Source of the DNA: Cerrena zonata | Lineage: Eukaryota; Basidiomycota; Agaricomycetes; Polyporales; Cerrenaceae | Reading direction: 5' to 3' | DNA: 64,000 bases | Assembly: GCA_038087015.1 (NCBI GenBank) | Contig: JASBNA010000088.1 | Location: 1 to 64,000 of the forward strand | Shown here: positions 1 to 11,626 of the stretch, in pieces | How positions within the stretch are numbered: position 1 is the first letter of the stretch | How the letters are laid out: each line of letters begins with the position of its first letter | Translations under genes and position numbers: made by a program | Notes under the pieces: generated by a model | Seen by the model: only the letters and a program-made list of their open reading frames with translations | What the model was told of the DNA's origin: nothing | Databases searched by the model: none

Positions 1-201
1 CTGGGTTACGACCCTCCCCTTCAAACTCTGTATACCATGTCATTAGTAGCCTAATTAATGTATTTAACACATTACTTACTTTTAAGCAATGCCGCTGTCT
101 CTACTCCAGCTTTTCCATGGCAGCCCGGTCCCGCTTGACCTTCATCGTAATTCCACGCCAGATCTGATAGAACCAATTATTCATAAGCTCCAGGACCTGG
201 A

Positions 202-773
202 TTATCGTTTGTTGCGAGAATTCTTCTTCATACCCTCAGCCCCGAAGAGCTCAAAGGCGATGTGCTCTTTGACCGCCATCAAATCGGCCATTTCGATCGG
301 AGGCAGCTACATACAAGCTATCAGCGCCTCACCTGTACATTGACCTTGTTTCGACACTTACTTGTCGATCTCCATGCTCAGACAAGAGGGCTGTCCGGCC
401 CTTCCCCATCGCCATCAAAGTTGTCCGGATCAAATGAGGCAGTCCCCACGTCTCGTCCCACGCCTTGACCAATGACCTTTGAAGGAGGTCTCTCGCCTCG
501 TGATAGTCGTCCCCCTTCGTGCGCGCAAACGTAAGACGTTGCTCACCGGTTTTTGCAGAACTCGTCCACATACGCCTTGGCATCACGAATCTGATTCTGA
601 GTCCAGCCAAAAATGTGAGTCGCGCCTTCAGCTGGTTCTACCCAAGGCGCCGTTAGGGACTTCACACGGCTCTGCCACGTAGGCCAGCACCAAGGCGCAT
701 CCTCAATGCCCACGATGCGGCGCATATCTGCGGTGAACATCAGAAAAGCGACGGCGATAGGAGGAGAAGGCAT
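202..773 (-). CDS. Small three-exon protein of unknown function
   Basis: I do not recognise a named domain. Exons 773-547, 491-362 and 306-202 join in frame (227+130+105 = 462 nt) into a 153-aa protein that starts MPSPPIAVAFLMFTADMRR and ends at a TAA. The two introns are about 55 bp with GT..AG ends. The protein has a hydrophobic N-terminal stretch, several Trp residues (PWCWPTW, DETWGLPH) and a basic C-terminus. An in-frame upstream Met at 869 would add an Asn-rich leader encoded by the GTT microsatellite at 775-823. I prefer the start at 773 because that leader looks like repeat translation. The gene could belong to a local mobile element, but nothing visible proves it. Confidence 0.5.
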
Positions 774-774
774 T

Positions 775-807
<33 letters not shown>

Positions 808-823
808 CTGCTGTTGCTGTTGT
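775..823. repeat. GTT/GCT trinucleotide microsatellite
   Basis: An interrupted run of TTG/GTT with some GCT units lies directly upstream of the small minus-strand gene at 202-773. On the minus strand it would encode poly-Asn if translation began upstream. Confidence 0.85.
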
Positions 824-1080
824 TAAGTGATGAGAGTTGAGAGAAGGAGAGATCTGCCCTTCCCCGCATTGTCTCTGCTTTATGAGCGAATTTCTTCCCG
901 CTCCGATCACTCGCTTATAATCTTAGAGGCGGGCCTGACATCAATCATAACCAATTAGAACCCTAATAGACCCACCTAGCCATCGCTTGAATCGCCGTGC
1001 CATCAGCTAATCCCGTACTAAGCAGTCTTAGCCATCTTCACAGTGATCCGCATGTCAAATGCCGTAGAAGTCTCTTAGAC

Positions 1081-1800
1081 ATGCGTCCTGGACGCACACC
1101 GGCGCACGCCCCTCATGATAGTAAGCGTCTCTACTTCCAAACTAAGCCATATTTCAGTCCATCACTTCTAGTCAACATGTATCACCACCCGTGCGTCCAG
1201 GACGCATCCCCCCCCCATAGTCACCCTAAGCTAGCCCTAACCCTAAGATATCGAGTAAGTGTGCAGGTGTGCGTCTAAGACACACGCCCGCTACCAATGT
1301 GCACGTTGCATCACAACCGAACCATTTTGCCGCAGGTGTGAGCATTCGAGGGAGCTTGTGACCTGGCCATACATCTTCTCCCCAAACTTTGCACGTTCGT
1401 GCAATGTTTTGGGACTGGGAGAAGATGTATGGTCAGGTCACAAGCTCCCTCGAATGCTCACACCTGCGGCAAAATGGTTCGGTTGTGATGCAATGTAAGC
1501 ACATGCTGCCGGCATGCGTCTTGGACGCACACCTGCACACTTCCCTACAACACAATCTGTTCCTCTCTGTAAGCCTATGCTGCAAGTGTGCGTCTAGGAC
1601 GCATACTTGCGCACTTCCGTACAACGCTCTCTTTTCCTGAAGAGGTATCTTTTTCACGTGCCATTTTCACATGCCATATACTGTTTAACATACCTCTGTA
1701 CACGCACATTGTCTACAGCACACTTTGCACCTGCACCTCTTCCGCCCTTCGTACCACTTATTTCCCCCTTCACAATGTTCGTCCAAGACGCATACTATTC
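1081..1800. repeat. Dispersed 15-bp palindromes, TGCGTCC-N-GGACGCA type
   Basis: At least five near-palindromic 15-mers occur here: TGCGTCCTGGACGCA near 1082, TGCGTCCAGGACGCA near 1192, a CACA-ended variant near 1270, TGCGTCTTGGACGCA near 1516 and TGCGTCTAGGACGCA near 1591. A weaker form lies near 1783. No gene is seen in 870-1954. The block also contains the fold-back element at 1297-1506. Two CCCTAA units at about 1230 are too few to call telomeric. Confidence 0.7.
1297..1506. repeat. 200-bp fold-back (near-perfect inverted repeat)
   Basis: The sequence from about 1297 to 1397 is nearly the reverse complement of 1404-1506. Both arms contain TGCATCACAACCGAACCAT, then GCCGCAGGTGTGAGCATTCG and ACATCTTCTCCC or their complements. 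The centre (TTGCACG..CGTGCAA) is itself palindromic, so there is hardly any loop. This fits a fold-back MITE or a stable hairpin. No protein is coded by it. Confidence 0.85.
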
Positions 1801-1954
1801 TTACACACTGTCCGTCAAAGCACACTATTTTTTACACCCTTTGAACCACCTACTTTCTACCACCCCGCCTTGCCCCTTCCACGCCCTGCCCTACCCACTA
1901 GGCGCCCAACCCTAGGGTCTCCCTAGGATCTCCCTGGGAGAGAAAGAACAACAC

Positions 1955-4900
1955 TCATAACCTGATCTCCCGAAGCTGGTTATTCGAAGATCCACCTTGG
2001 GTTTGTTGTACTGGCATATCATTCACAGGTGGTGTCACATATGATAGCTCCGATGACTGTCGAGTTCTCTGTGATCGATTTCCTTGACTTTTGCTAGTAT
2101 TCAAGTTTTGAGAACTTGCTTGACGAGAAGAATGACCAGGAGTACGAGATGGAGGAAGATGAGTAGTCTTGCGGCCCTGAGAGAAGCTGCTCGATGCAAC
2201 TGGCGATGATGAAGGAGGTAATGACGAGTTATCAATCGCACGTCGCTTTGCAGGAGGCAAATTATCGGTAGTAGATGGCCGCTTCGGTGCTCGATAGCTC
2301 TTGTTATCAATTTCTTCAAATTTCTGCAACATATCCGATGGCAATGGTTCAGAGTTGAATACATCATATTCATCTTCAACCATCTCTCCTCTATCAAGCT
2401 TCGGAGACTCGTTCTTGACCTTGGAGGCATAGTCAATCACTTGCTTGATCGGTCGGTCTTCAGATTTGTCACAGACATCGCAAAGCTCAGCACCTTCAAC
2501 CTCTCGACAGCAGATGGATACACCATCAAATGCAAGAGATAACCCAATGCGCCGACATGTGTTCTTTGCATCCACCCATGCATTAAGCTCCGCCGCAAGA
2601 CCATGATCAGGTGGATGAACAGAAGCTTTTTGTAGGGTGGTGAACATGATAACTTCACATCGACGCTTATCCTTTCGACCACCTCTAGCCCCTCCTTGAG
2701 CAAACTTGACAAAGTCATGGAATCGACCAGCAAATAGAATGGCATCCACATAAGGTTGATCAATACCATGGCAAAATGCAGAGGTCGCCGCAATCCATCG
2801 ATGACTTGCGTATTTTCCTTCTCTCCATTTCTTCTGCACCTCTGTCCGCTCTGTTTCACCTAAGCTTGCATGATAAATCAAACAGCCTAGTGTACTCCCC
2901 ATCTTCTCTGCATCATCTTTGGAGCAGCAGAAAATAATGCCACGTGAATTAGACTTGAAGATTGTCTTGGTAATTCCTTTGGCTACATGAGGGATGATGC
3001 GTATCAGCTCCAAGTTGGCTTTCACAGATACAACTCGATAGGCAAGTTCGCAACGGACAGTGGGGCTGCGTAGAATAAGAGTATCTGGGGCAAGATCTGC
3101 TGCTTGAAGAAAGGCTGGCACAGACCGAGGTGCAAGAGTACCAGTTGCATAGATTTTGGGAAATGTGTATTGCTGCCACATATTAGCCTTTTTGAAGTTA
3201 GAGCGAAATGAGATTTCGGTCAATATCGTATGGGCCTCATCCAAAACAACTCGCGAAATGACTGATTCATCTTGGTGCAAATATCTAAAATAAAAATCTA
3301 GAGTTAGTTTTAGCTTTCTGATAAAAAAATAAAGTATCACATACGACCGGAAGGCAGTTGAGCCTATATTCTCATAAGATCCAAACATGAGCTGATATTG
3401 TTCTTCTCGATTTTTTCCCTTTTGCTTCCAAATAGCATGCTTGATTCCTTTCTCCTCCGAGCGCCGTGCTTGATCATAGAGTAGAGAGATATAGGGAGCA
3501 AGGACAATGGTAGTCATATTCTTCTCCCCATCACTTTGAACAGGAACATCCCACAGCATACTTTTGCCACCTCCAGTAGGCAGAACAACTACGATGTTTT
3601 CATAGCGATCTAATGCATGCCGACACATGAGCTCTTGAATGTCAGATCGAAAAATAGCATTAGGGTCTTTGAGAGCTCGGCGAAGAAGAGTGAGTGCCGT
3701 GTGTGAAGATGTAAGTGGGCGTTGAATAGGTGCAGTTTCATGCTGAGCAGGGGGCACAAAAGAATCAATAGCTGTGTTCTGATTATCTGATGCAGGAGTT
3801 GTGAAAACTGAATCAGGTATAGTATCAGCCCAATAGTCCTGCGATGCTGGTGAATCAGGCCGACAAGGTAGAGACCGATCTAGAGGAGGAGGTCGTTGGG
3901 CTGGGGTGGGATAGGAAAGAGGTAGCGAAGAAGGTTGATGAGGATTGGGAGCTTGAGCATTAGAATTAAGAGTTCTAGCTCCAAGATTAGCTTGAATCTC
4001 CAAAATGCCATTAGCTATAGCATTCTGAATGGTAGAGTCAACCTTGTTGAAATGTTCTTTACAGATAGTTTGAAGACTGTCTTGAATAACAATCCCAATA
4101 CTACTCTGAAGATCATCCAAAAAGCTCTGTAGAGGCATACTTCCACTGCCTGAGTAACCACTTCCTTGACCACTCCATCGGCGCTCTTTGAGAAGGGATT
4201 GTGCTGCAGGAAGAGGGCCCTGTCCTAGACCAAGCAAATCATGCCATAGCTCACAAAACTTGCGAAACTCTCGCATCCGATCACTAGTAAGAAAGGCCAA
4301 TTCTCCAAAAACCCGCGCGTACGTTCGAATAGCCTCCTGAGACCCATGACCAGAAGCCAAATCTCCAACTTCATCGATAATATACTGCTGATAGATGGAA
4401 GGGAGGTATTCCCCGCTTCAAAGCAATACACATGTGACGCCATGAACGACGGGTCAGACGGCAGCCAAAATAGTTCTCGCTTATCTCCTCCAAAGCTCTC
4501 CCAAAGGCATCCGCAGTGGTATGTTGATTATAAGCAACAAAGAAATACTCCTCATATAGAGTAGCAAGCTGCATATTGCATGTGCCTTGTTCTGCAAGCA
4601 GGCTTTCAATAGGTCGGAGTAAAATGAGATAATCCAAAAGAATTTTCTCAAGGCGGTGAGGGCAAAGCATGGGAATAAAGTCGAGTGCATCCTTGATCTT
4701 GGTAGTTTTAAGTCGCTGGTTAACAAACCAGAGACCATAACTATAAAAGACATTTCGCAGAAGGTCTGCATTGCGAATGCGAGTTTCGATGTATTCCTCC
4801 CCACGCGGCGCCTGGCTAGGAATCATGTAAGCAGCAACTGACAGCAATCGGTTGATAGCTGACAGTTTGCGCAATACAGTTTGACAATTTCCTAACTTCC

Positions 4901-7347
4901 AGTGAAGCTTTCCATTGACATCAAGATCTGCAACCGAGTTTTTGTTCTGGGGATTCATAAGGCGTTCGAGAACAGGGTGGTGTTGCTGAGAAAGCGATTC
5001 TTGATTGAGGAATGAATGCTGGCGGTTTTTGAGAGCAAAGTTATCAGAAAAATCTGATGGTACCTCTGCATGGAGACCCCCTGTGAGCTCATGGATGCTC
5101 TTTTCAATCTCCCCAAGTAGTTTAGCTAAACCACTGCGCAGATCAGATAGATGAAGAGTGCTTTCTTGATACGTCAAAGACTTTCGGTCAGGAGACCAAA
5201 CAATAGTCGGTGCTGCTGGAGATCGAATAAGCAGACTTGACACATATGCCATGTGATGTTTCAGCATAATGAAAGGGCCAAAGTTATCATCAGAGAGATA
5301 TCTCTGCGCATGAGCTTTCACTGCTCTGTACATATGTCAGAAACATAAGAGAATAAAAAAAGAGAAAGAAACTTACCCAAAAAGCTTTTGATCGCTGTAA
5401 TTATCACGTCGCTGATAAGCTTCATAGAAGTAGATACAGCGCAAGCTATATTGCCATTTAGCAATAACTTGGGAGTAGTCGTCTGGTCCACGGAATCCTC
5501 CATCCTCTCGCAATGCCCATATTGCTATCCAGCAAGTTAAAGGACATTTCCACCTATCAGAACATGCCTCTGGGTTTGGAGTTGCCACTGATGCTAACAG
5601 AAATTGATGTAAAGCATCTACAGCTGATATCTCCTTCTCATTTCTCTCCATAATTGCATATAGCTCAAGAGCTTTACTCTTTGCAATGTCTGACAGAGGT
5701 AAAGAGTAGTCTGACTTTGCTACTCCTTTGACTGTACGGAGAGCAAAAGCAATGAACTTGGTGACAACTGTGGCATATTTTGTAAGTGAAGTATTGTTCT
5801 CTAGAACAGAAAAGCCTGTGGAGGTATTGGGATCACTATAGAGCAAATACACTTAGTATATTATCTATAAATATAATTGAAACTGACTTACAGTGGATAT
5901 TGCAGTAACATTCGTCGGATACCATGTTCACAAGGACGAATGAGATCTCGAACCCTCTTGTAATAGGCCAATACAATAGACTGAACCCCACAAAGAATAG
6001 GTGTCTTTGCAGTGGGTATTTCAGCATCTTGTAAAAGCTCCTTGCGAGACCTTGCACTTAAGCGCCAATTGGTAAGATGTATATGCCACATAGTGAAGTC
6101 CATTAAGGGGGGAACATCATTAGGTTGCAATACAGGGATAGTGGTAGTGGTGATAAGTGGTCGAAGGTTGTGTTGCAAATACTCGGAGAATGCATTTTTC
6201 TCTTGGGGAGCTGGAGCGTTGACCTCGAAATATCTCTTCGGCACCATAAAGAGAGACTGGCAAAATGCAGCCTGCATGCAATTTACAATAGGCCGCGGAG
6301 CCTGAGGGTGTTTCTCGTAGATATGCTTCTCCATAGTTGTCTTCTCAATGCATACATAGTGACATATAGTGCACTTGAGTCCAGAGAGAATATCGATGTA
6401 TGGAACAGGTTGCTTGTTCATCGGAGGGTTAATGTTGGTGCCAGTACAAAGATTGTAGTAGCGACAAATCATGGAAATGAGCTGATCGCAGGAATCGGGT
6501 CTGATGTTATGCTTGTGCAGATGGGTTTTAAGGGATTGCGGCTCCACAGCGGTATTGCAAGATCTGCAGATGATGATTCTGAGATCGCGGTGTACGCAGC
6601 AGTCAATATCATCAAGTGACATACTTTGAATGACAATGGAAGATCCATCGGCATCCAGGTAAGGCCTGAGATACTGCTCATAATCACCATAACCATCCAA
6701 GTGATCTGGCTCTGCCTGCACTCGATGAGGTTGACGCATAGCAGAGTTAGGAGGTGGGTTTGAAACACCCTCAGGAGATAATAAGGGATCATAGTGTGAA
6801 GTAATGATGCGTTGATCATCTTCAGCAACAGCACTAGCAATATCTGCACCATATCTGCCACCAGGAGGAGGGCAGGGAGTAGGATCTGGTAGCATATACT
6901 GTAAGGCATCACCAGAAGAAGATTGAGCAGGTGAGGTTCTTCCTTGGCTTTGATCTGATACAACAATGAGAAACTTAGATTAATTTCAATAGATAATATT
7001 AAGCAAAACTTACTAGAAGTATAGAAAGATTCTAGTTTCTTATCCATAGCATCATGATGCTTTTTAATATGTCCAGGGACACGCTTGTTGCTTTTAAGAA
7101 CAACTTCGCATCCATAGGGACAGACATAAGTGCCATCACTTTGGCGAGTCAACTTTTTCATTTCAGCTAAAATAAAAATGAACAAGAGATATCAATCATA
7201 GATAAGAAAAAACTTACACTTGTAGTTGACATAGGTGACATATATACTGTGATAGTCACTTTTGTGAGCAGCAAGTGTCTTTGGACTGTTGTGAGAATAA
7301 GAACATTTATCACAAAAGTACATATTTGTGTTAGCAGTAGAAGACAT
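1955..7347 (-). CDS. OrsD-type zinc-finger / RecQ-like DNA helicase, with one frameshift
   Basis: This is a large minus-strand gene of about seven exons and roughly 1,700 codons, likely a nuclear DNA helicase. The first two exons encode two C2H2 fingers (YFCDKC..H..H and VCPYGC..H..H). The third (6.95-5.89 kb) carries an OrsD/DUF3505-like pair of fingers (IIICRSCNTA..H and LKCTICHYVC..H). A helical middle follows (5.85-4.37 kb). The C-terminal helicase has Walker A LPTGGGKS, Walker B LDEAH and a motif VI-like QGGARGGRKD. A GT-AG intron at about 3286-3344 splits the helicase domain. The tail is Ser/Pro-rich and disordered. At plus positions 4411-4414 a CCCC run shifts the frame: one base fewer would restore continuity across the conserved KRE-Y-LPSIYQ region. 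Either the copy is a pseudogene or this is a sequencing error. Such OrsD-RecQ genes are multicopy in Agaricomycetes. Confidence 0.8.
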
Positions 7348-7763
7348 TTGGGATTGTTTGTAAAAAAAAAGGCTGGAAAAAGTCTAGCTTCGAGGAGATG
7401 ATGATGGTTCAGGTTTAAGTTTAGATGCGTGGTAAATTCACTCTTATATATCAGAGCTAAATTGTAACTGAGATTATAGATTAAAACTCAGATGGTATTA
7501 AGCATTACTAAAAATATAACATTCTATGTATTATCTATTTTGACTTTGATTTTACAGGTCTAATATAAAACTGAGTTAGATTAGATAATTTTAGATGCCA
7601 TAGTATAGTTCTAGATTGGTCAATGCAATAAAGTAAGAAAATATTTGAATAAGTTTAGTTGAGACACTGTAGAAATATTAAATATTACAGATTTTTGAAG
7701 CCTGTTCTAGTTGTAAATAGTACAAAAGAAAATTAAAAAATTAGATAAAGTTAGTATTTCTGG
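7348..7763. other. AT-rich intergenic DNA
   Basis: This stretch lies between the start of the OrsD-RecQ gene and the left arm of the large inverted repeat. It is AT-rich and must hold the helicase promoter. I see no gene or clear repeat in it. Confidence 0.6.
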
Positions 7764-8575
7764 CAGCAGAAATAGACTGCAGTATATATTTTACAAAGTT
7801 CACTTGGTTGAGGAAATATTAGAACAGTTGAAGCCATTGTAATGGTCAAATTGAAGATTGAAGATTTGAGAAAAAAAATACAGACAACTGAAACTTGTTA
7901 TTTTGACATTGATGAGTGACATTGACAGAGAAATGACAAACCAATGAGAAGATACAAGGTATACAACACTCATAAACAAGTAGTCACAGTGAGAAATATA
8001 CAGAGAACTTGCTTTGGTGCAGAAAAAGTAAAATTGAAACAGTGAGTATGTTTGATATTTTTGATTGAATGGAAGAGTTGGAGACAGTACAGACATTGTA
8101 CAATGAGAAAAGTAGTGAGGTAACAGTAGATACACAGGTTGAAGAGAGAGAAAAGAAAGTAAGAGAGAAAAGTTACCATTTTAGGGAAACAGTGAGTACG
8201 ACATCTGTAGCGGTGTCAAAAAAAAAGATAAAATAAGGAGAGTTATTAGAATGAAGAGAGATGATGGGAGAGAAGTCACATGAGCTAGAAGGCGGTGCCC
8301 TAATTACCGGAGTAACGATAGACACTGGCGCGGCTTGAACCTAGGGCTCTGCCATGCCTCCATGCACGAATTAACGCGTTCAACCAACTGAGCTATGCAC
8401 ACTTGCTATATTTCAGTGGTACCTGCCCCATATACCCTTTCTTAGATAAGATAAGACACATCTGCCTTCCTCTCCTTATCTTTCCTCTGATTATCTTGCC
8501 TCACCGGTAATTTCCACCAGTAATTCCCACCGGCAGTGCTTTTCCATAATTATTTACAGAGTTGTTTTCCCACTT
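7764..8575 (-). repeat. Left arm of the 13-kb inverted repeat
   Basis: This arm is the reverse complement of 20110-20872. The match runs from ACTGCAG(T)ATA near 7777 through the SINE-like unit to TTTCCTCTGAT near 8500. It then resumes at ATTATTTACA.AGTT near 8560 after an extra block of about 45 bp that is absent from the right arm. Identity by eye is very high over the outer 700 bp. Open frames in both arms translate to the same low-complexity peptide and are not convincing genes. Confidence 0.85.
8218..8406 (-). repeat. tRNA-derived SINE-like unit in left arm
   Basis: Read on the minus strand, the unit starts GCAAGTGT and has a pol III box A (TAGCTCAGTTGG, plus 8384-8395). It has a box B-like GGTTCAAGCC (plus 8332-8341) and ends in a nine-T run (the A-run at plus 8218-8226). 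The T-arm does not pair well, so it is a tRNA relic rather than a working tRNA. It is the mirror of 20233-20421. Confidence 0.65.
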
Positions 8576-8807
8576 ATTCACGCAATAAATTAGAGGGAAC
8601 CACAGGTATTAGATTGCGCTGTCAAACTAGAAAACTATCTACAATATTCTGGATACAAGTGTGTAACATAAGAAGGTCAAATTTCCAAGATAAACTAGCA
8701 TAAATTAAACTAAATATAATCCATCCCAAGTTCACGACCACAAATATACAGTAAAGCAAGATAAAATGTAACTTTACAGAGCAAGAAATGTATCCATGTT
8801 GAGATAT

Positions 8808-11184
8808 TTAGTTTGTGGCAGCTGCCTGTTCAGACTCCACATTCATATTGTCCAAAGTCTGCTGGACAAAGGCGGCAAGAGAACTTTGATTGGTACCCGA
8901 ATTTACAGAAGCAGCTAAATAAAATACAAGTCAGACTGAGAAAAATAAAGCAAGTTAGACTATGAATACATACCTGGTGCAGTTGCCTGCATACCCGATG
9001 AAGAGGCCTGAGGCTGGACCTCCATGTTATTTGTACCAGCTGGATTTGGAGATGCCACTCCCTTGTTGATCTCCATATGATCATCAGGCAACTCGCGCTC
9101 CTTGTCGACATCCATGGTATCTTCATGTTCCTTAAGAGAATTACTGGTGAGTATTTTAATGCATTCATCCAGATCGTCCTCTTTCTCTGCCTCTTTCCTG
9201 TGCTCGCGCTGAGTGGGAACAAGATCCTCCTCAGAGGAGATCGAGTCGTCTTCTTCATCCTCATCGCTGCGGTCCTCAATTTTTTTCTTGCGGAGTTCCC
9301 TCCTCTTCTCTGTTCGCCATGCTGTAATAGACAAAACACGTCTTGTAAATGCTATATTGAATATTCAGGTAATTGACTTGCCTTCCAACCGAGCCTTGCT
9401 TGACCGAGTTCTTTCTTCACGTGCCTTTCTCTTGACCGCCTGTCTGCGCTCCTTCCTCTGGTTCTTGAGCATCGCATGTTCAGCAATCATATTCTTTAAT
9501 TCCACACTGCCTTTCTTGACGACGTGAAGGCGCGTGGTCTCAGTAAACTTGGCAGACTTGATGTCATTGAGGAGGGCACCCTTCAGATGCTGAGCGTCCT
9601 TGGCCAGAGCGACTGTGGTGCTGTCAAAGGCACGGCGATTACCCTTGCGCATGCGAACTCGCTGGTTCATTGTAGTACAATCCCAGTGAGTCAGGATTTG
9701 ACCTCCCGACCACTGGCGACGCTGAGTGCTACTCTACAGTGACAGGGATACATTAGAAGGGTGTAATGATAGGGCCAGATAGCACATACCCCAGGCAATG
9801 CATTGCCAGACTTCTCCCTCACCAATACCAGCTCACCCGCCTTTACATACCCGCCTAAATAAATATTAATATAATGCTAGGAGATGTCGATGAGCAAATT
9901 GACATACCTCGAACACAGCTAGAGATGCTGGCGCCACATGGAACCCGCCACCCCTCCCCCGCCTCCTCAGGAGCCTTCGCATACGTGATCATATTCTTGC
10001 CTTGATCAATGGCTTGTTTGGCAGCAAGCAGCTCCTTGGGCTCCCGATTCCTGTTTTTCTTGGGTGCCAGATGAAGCTCTTTACCCGACTTCCCTTCCTG
10101 GAGCCCTTTGAGCGTGTCCTTGTGAAACTGAGCCCTTTCTTCTAGCTTTTTTACATCCTAGAAATCATATATCATATATTTCAGTATATTAAGAAATATG
10201 TTAAATAACTAAGTTACATACATTAATGCGAGGCTTCTTGAAGTTGAGTGATCTACTGGACACGACATCCGCAATCTTATCTTGCAGCTCCTGAGGTAGG
10301 CGATCATGCTTAATAGCACTTGAGACACTTCCTTTGTATGCTGCAAGCCCGCGTTGAAAGTCAGTGGGCTCCTGGGCACGTCCTGAACCAGAAGGAGCTG
10401 CGTCTGGTGTTGGGTTTGTGGTAGTCGGAGGTGCCGGACGTGCACTAGGCGATGAAGGAGGAGCAGGGTGAGCAGAGTGTCTGTGACGTGAAGTTAATAG
10501 AACCACAGGAGGGCATTGAGGACGTCTGATCTCGCGTGAAGATGGCTCAACGCGCTGCCTCTTCTCCTGTTCACGTCCTTGGCTGGGATCGCCCGCCTTT
10601 CTCTTTTCAGCAGTCTAAGTAGATAATAAATACATAAAACATTCAATATAGATCAAAAACTGACCCTAAGTACGCGAACGCCATCGTGAACTTGAGAAAT
10701 AACTTTGGCGAGATTGTCGGATACATTAGTCTATAAGATAAATATAGGTACGTAGTTAGCAAGGAGAAGATACGAGTTATACTTACAGCAGGGCCAGAAG
10801 GAGTCCTCTTGGGAGGGCCAGTACCCTTGGGAGGACCAGTGACCTTGGGAGGACCGGTACCTTTGAAACTACGAGGAGGCTAAGTCAAGGGATCAGCAAG
10901 GATCCCTAGAAGCTTGACATGGCAGCAACGGGCGTGAGACACGCCAGTTGTCACCAGTCAGCAAAGAGAGACACGTACACCAGTCTTGACTAGAGGGGAG
11001 GTAAGCTATGTGAAAGATGTCAGTATGGGAAACTTGAAGCTTAAAGTCTAAATGTGTAACTCACATTGGAAGCACCCTCAGGCGCTGCGGACTTCCAATC
11101 GATGTTGGGATCCATCAGAATAAACACGTGTTGGAAGGAAATTGCGTGACTTACCTGGGAACCAGACGCGTCATTGCTGGCCAT
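8808..11184 (-). CDS. Basic, mostly disordered protein of unknown function
   Basis: I do not recognise this protein. It is a multi-exon gene read from ATG at about 11184 (MASNDASGSQ) to a TAA at 8808-8810. In order it shows a Gly/Pro/Lys repeat (GTGPPKVTGPPKGTGPPK, near 10.8 kb), a Pro/Ser-rich part (about 10.45 kb) and a conserved-looking block with RAQEPTDFQRGLAAYKGSV. A Lys-rich stretch follows, then a very basic segment (KNQRKERRQAVKRKAREER, about 9.4 kb) that could serve as a nuclear localisation signal. The C-terminus is acidic (DRSDEDEEDDSISSEED). The small 5' exons are tentative. It lies inside the inverted repeat, on the same strand as the oxygenase-like gene, with a SINE-like unit between them. 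Confidence 0.55.
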
Positions 11185-11380
11185 CTTGTCAGAGTTGTCA
11201 GTAGAAAAAGAGGATATCCACAAGAGAGAGAAGAGAGAGAGAGAGAGAGAAAGAGGGAGGAAGACCGGGACGGCATACTAGCACTTATGGACTAAGGAAT
11301 ATGGCCTAGAGTGGCCCCACGTTGCTAAGACGGGGATCAGCGGAGCTAACCGGATATCATCTTAAGGCGCACAAGGTGAG

Positions 11381-11539
11381 GCAAGTGTACGTGGTCTAAT
11401 GGGTTGAGCACTTCATGTGTATGGAGGTCAGTCTTGGGGCGCGAGGTTCGAATACCGGCCGGGTTCAATCACTCAAAGGCACCATATTGATCAGGGATCA
11501 TCAGTACTCTGGTACTTAGATCCCCGCCCTCTTTTTTTT
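11381..11539 (+). repeat. Internal tRNA-derived SINE-like unit
   Basis: The unit starts with the same GCAAGTGT as the arm copies. It has box A-like TGGTCTAATGGG (11392-11403), the shared TGTGTATGGAGG (arms: CGTGCATGGAGG), a good box B GGTTCGAATACC (11445-11456) and an eight-T terminator run at 11532-11539. It sits between two minus-strand genes and points the opposite way to them. Confidence 0.65.
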
Positions 11540-11626
11540 CAGTGAAACTCACATTAATTTTATTGAAGCGTAAACTACTGGAGCCATACAAGAAATGTAT
11601 AAAGAGATAAAAAAAAAGAAAACTAA

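Noticed and set aside
1225..1246. CCCTAACCCTAA as possible telomeric sequence
   Set aside because: Only two units, no array, and single CCCTAA hits also occur at 21072 and 21362.
7800..8179. Open frames in the inverted-repeat arms (also 20460-20838)
   Set aside because: The same peptide appears in both arms only because the DNA is duplicated. It is low-complexity, hydrophobic by T-richness, and crosses the SINE region.
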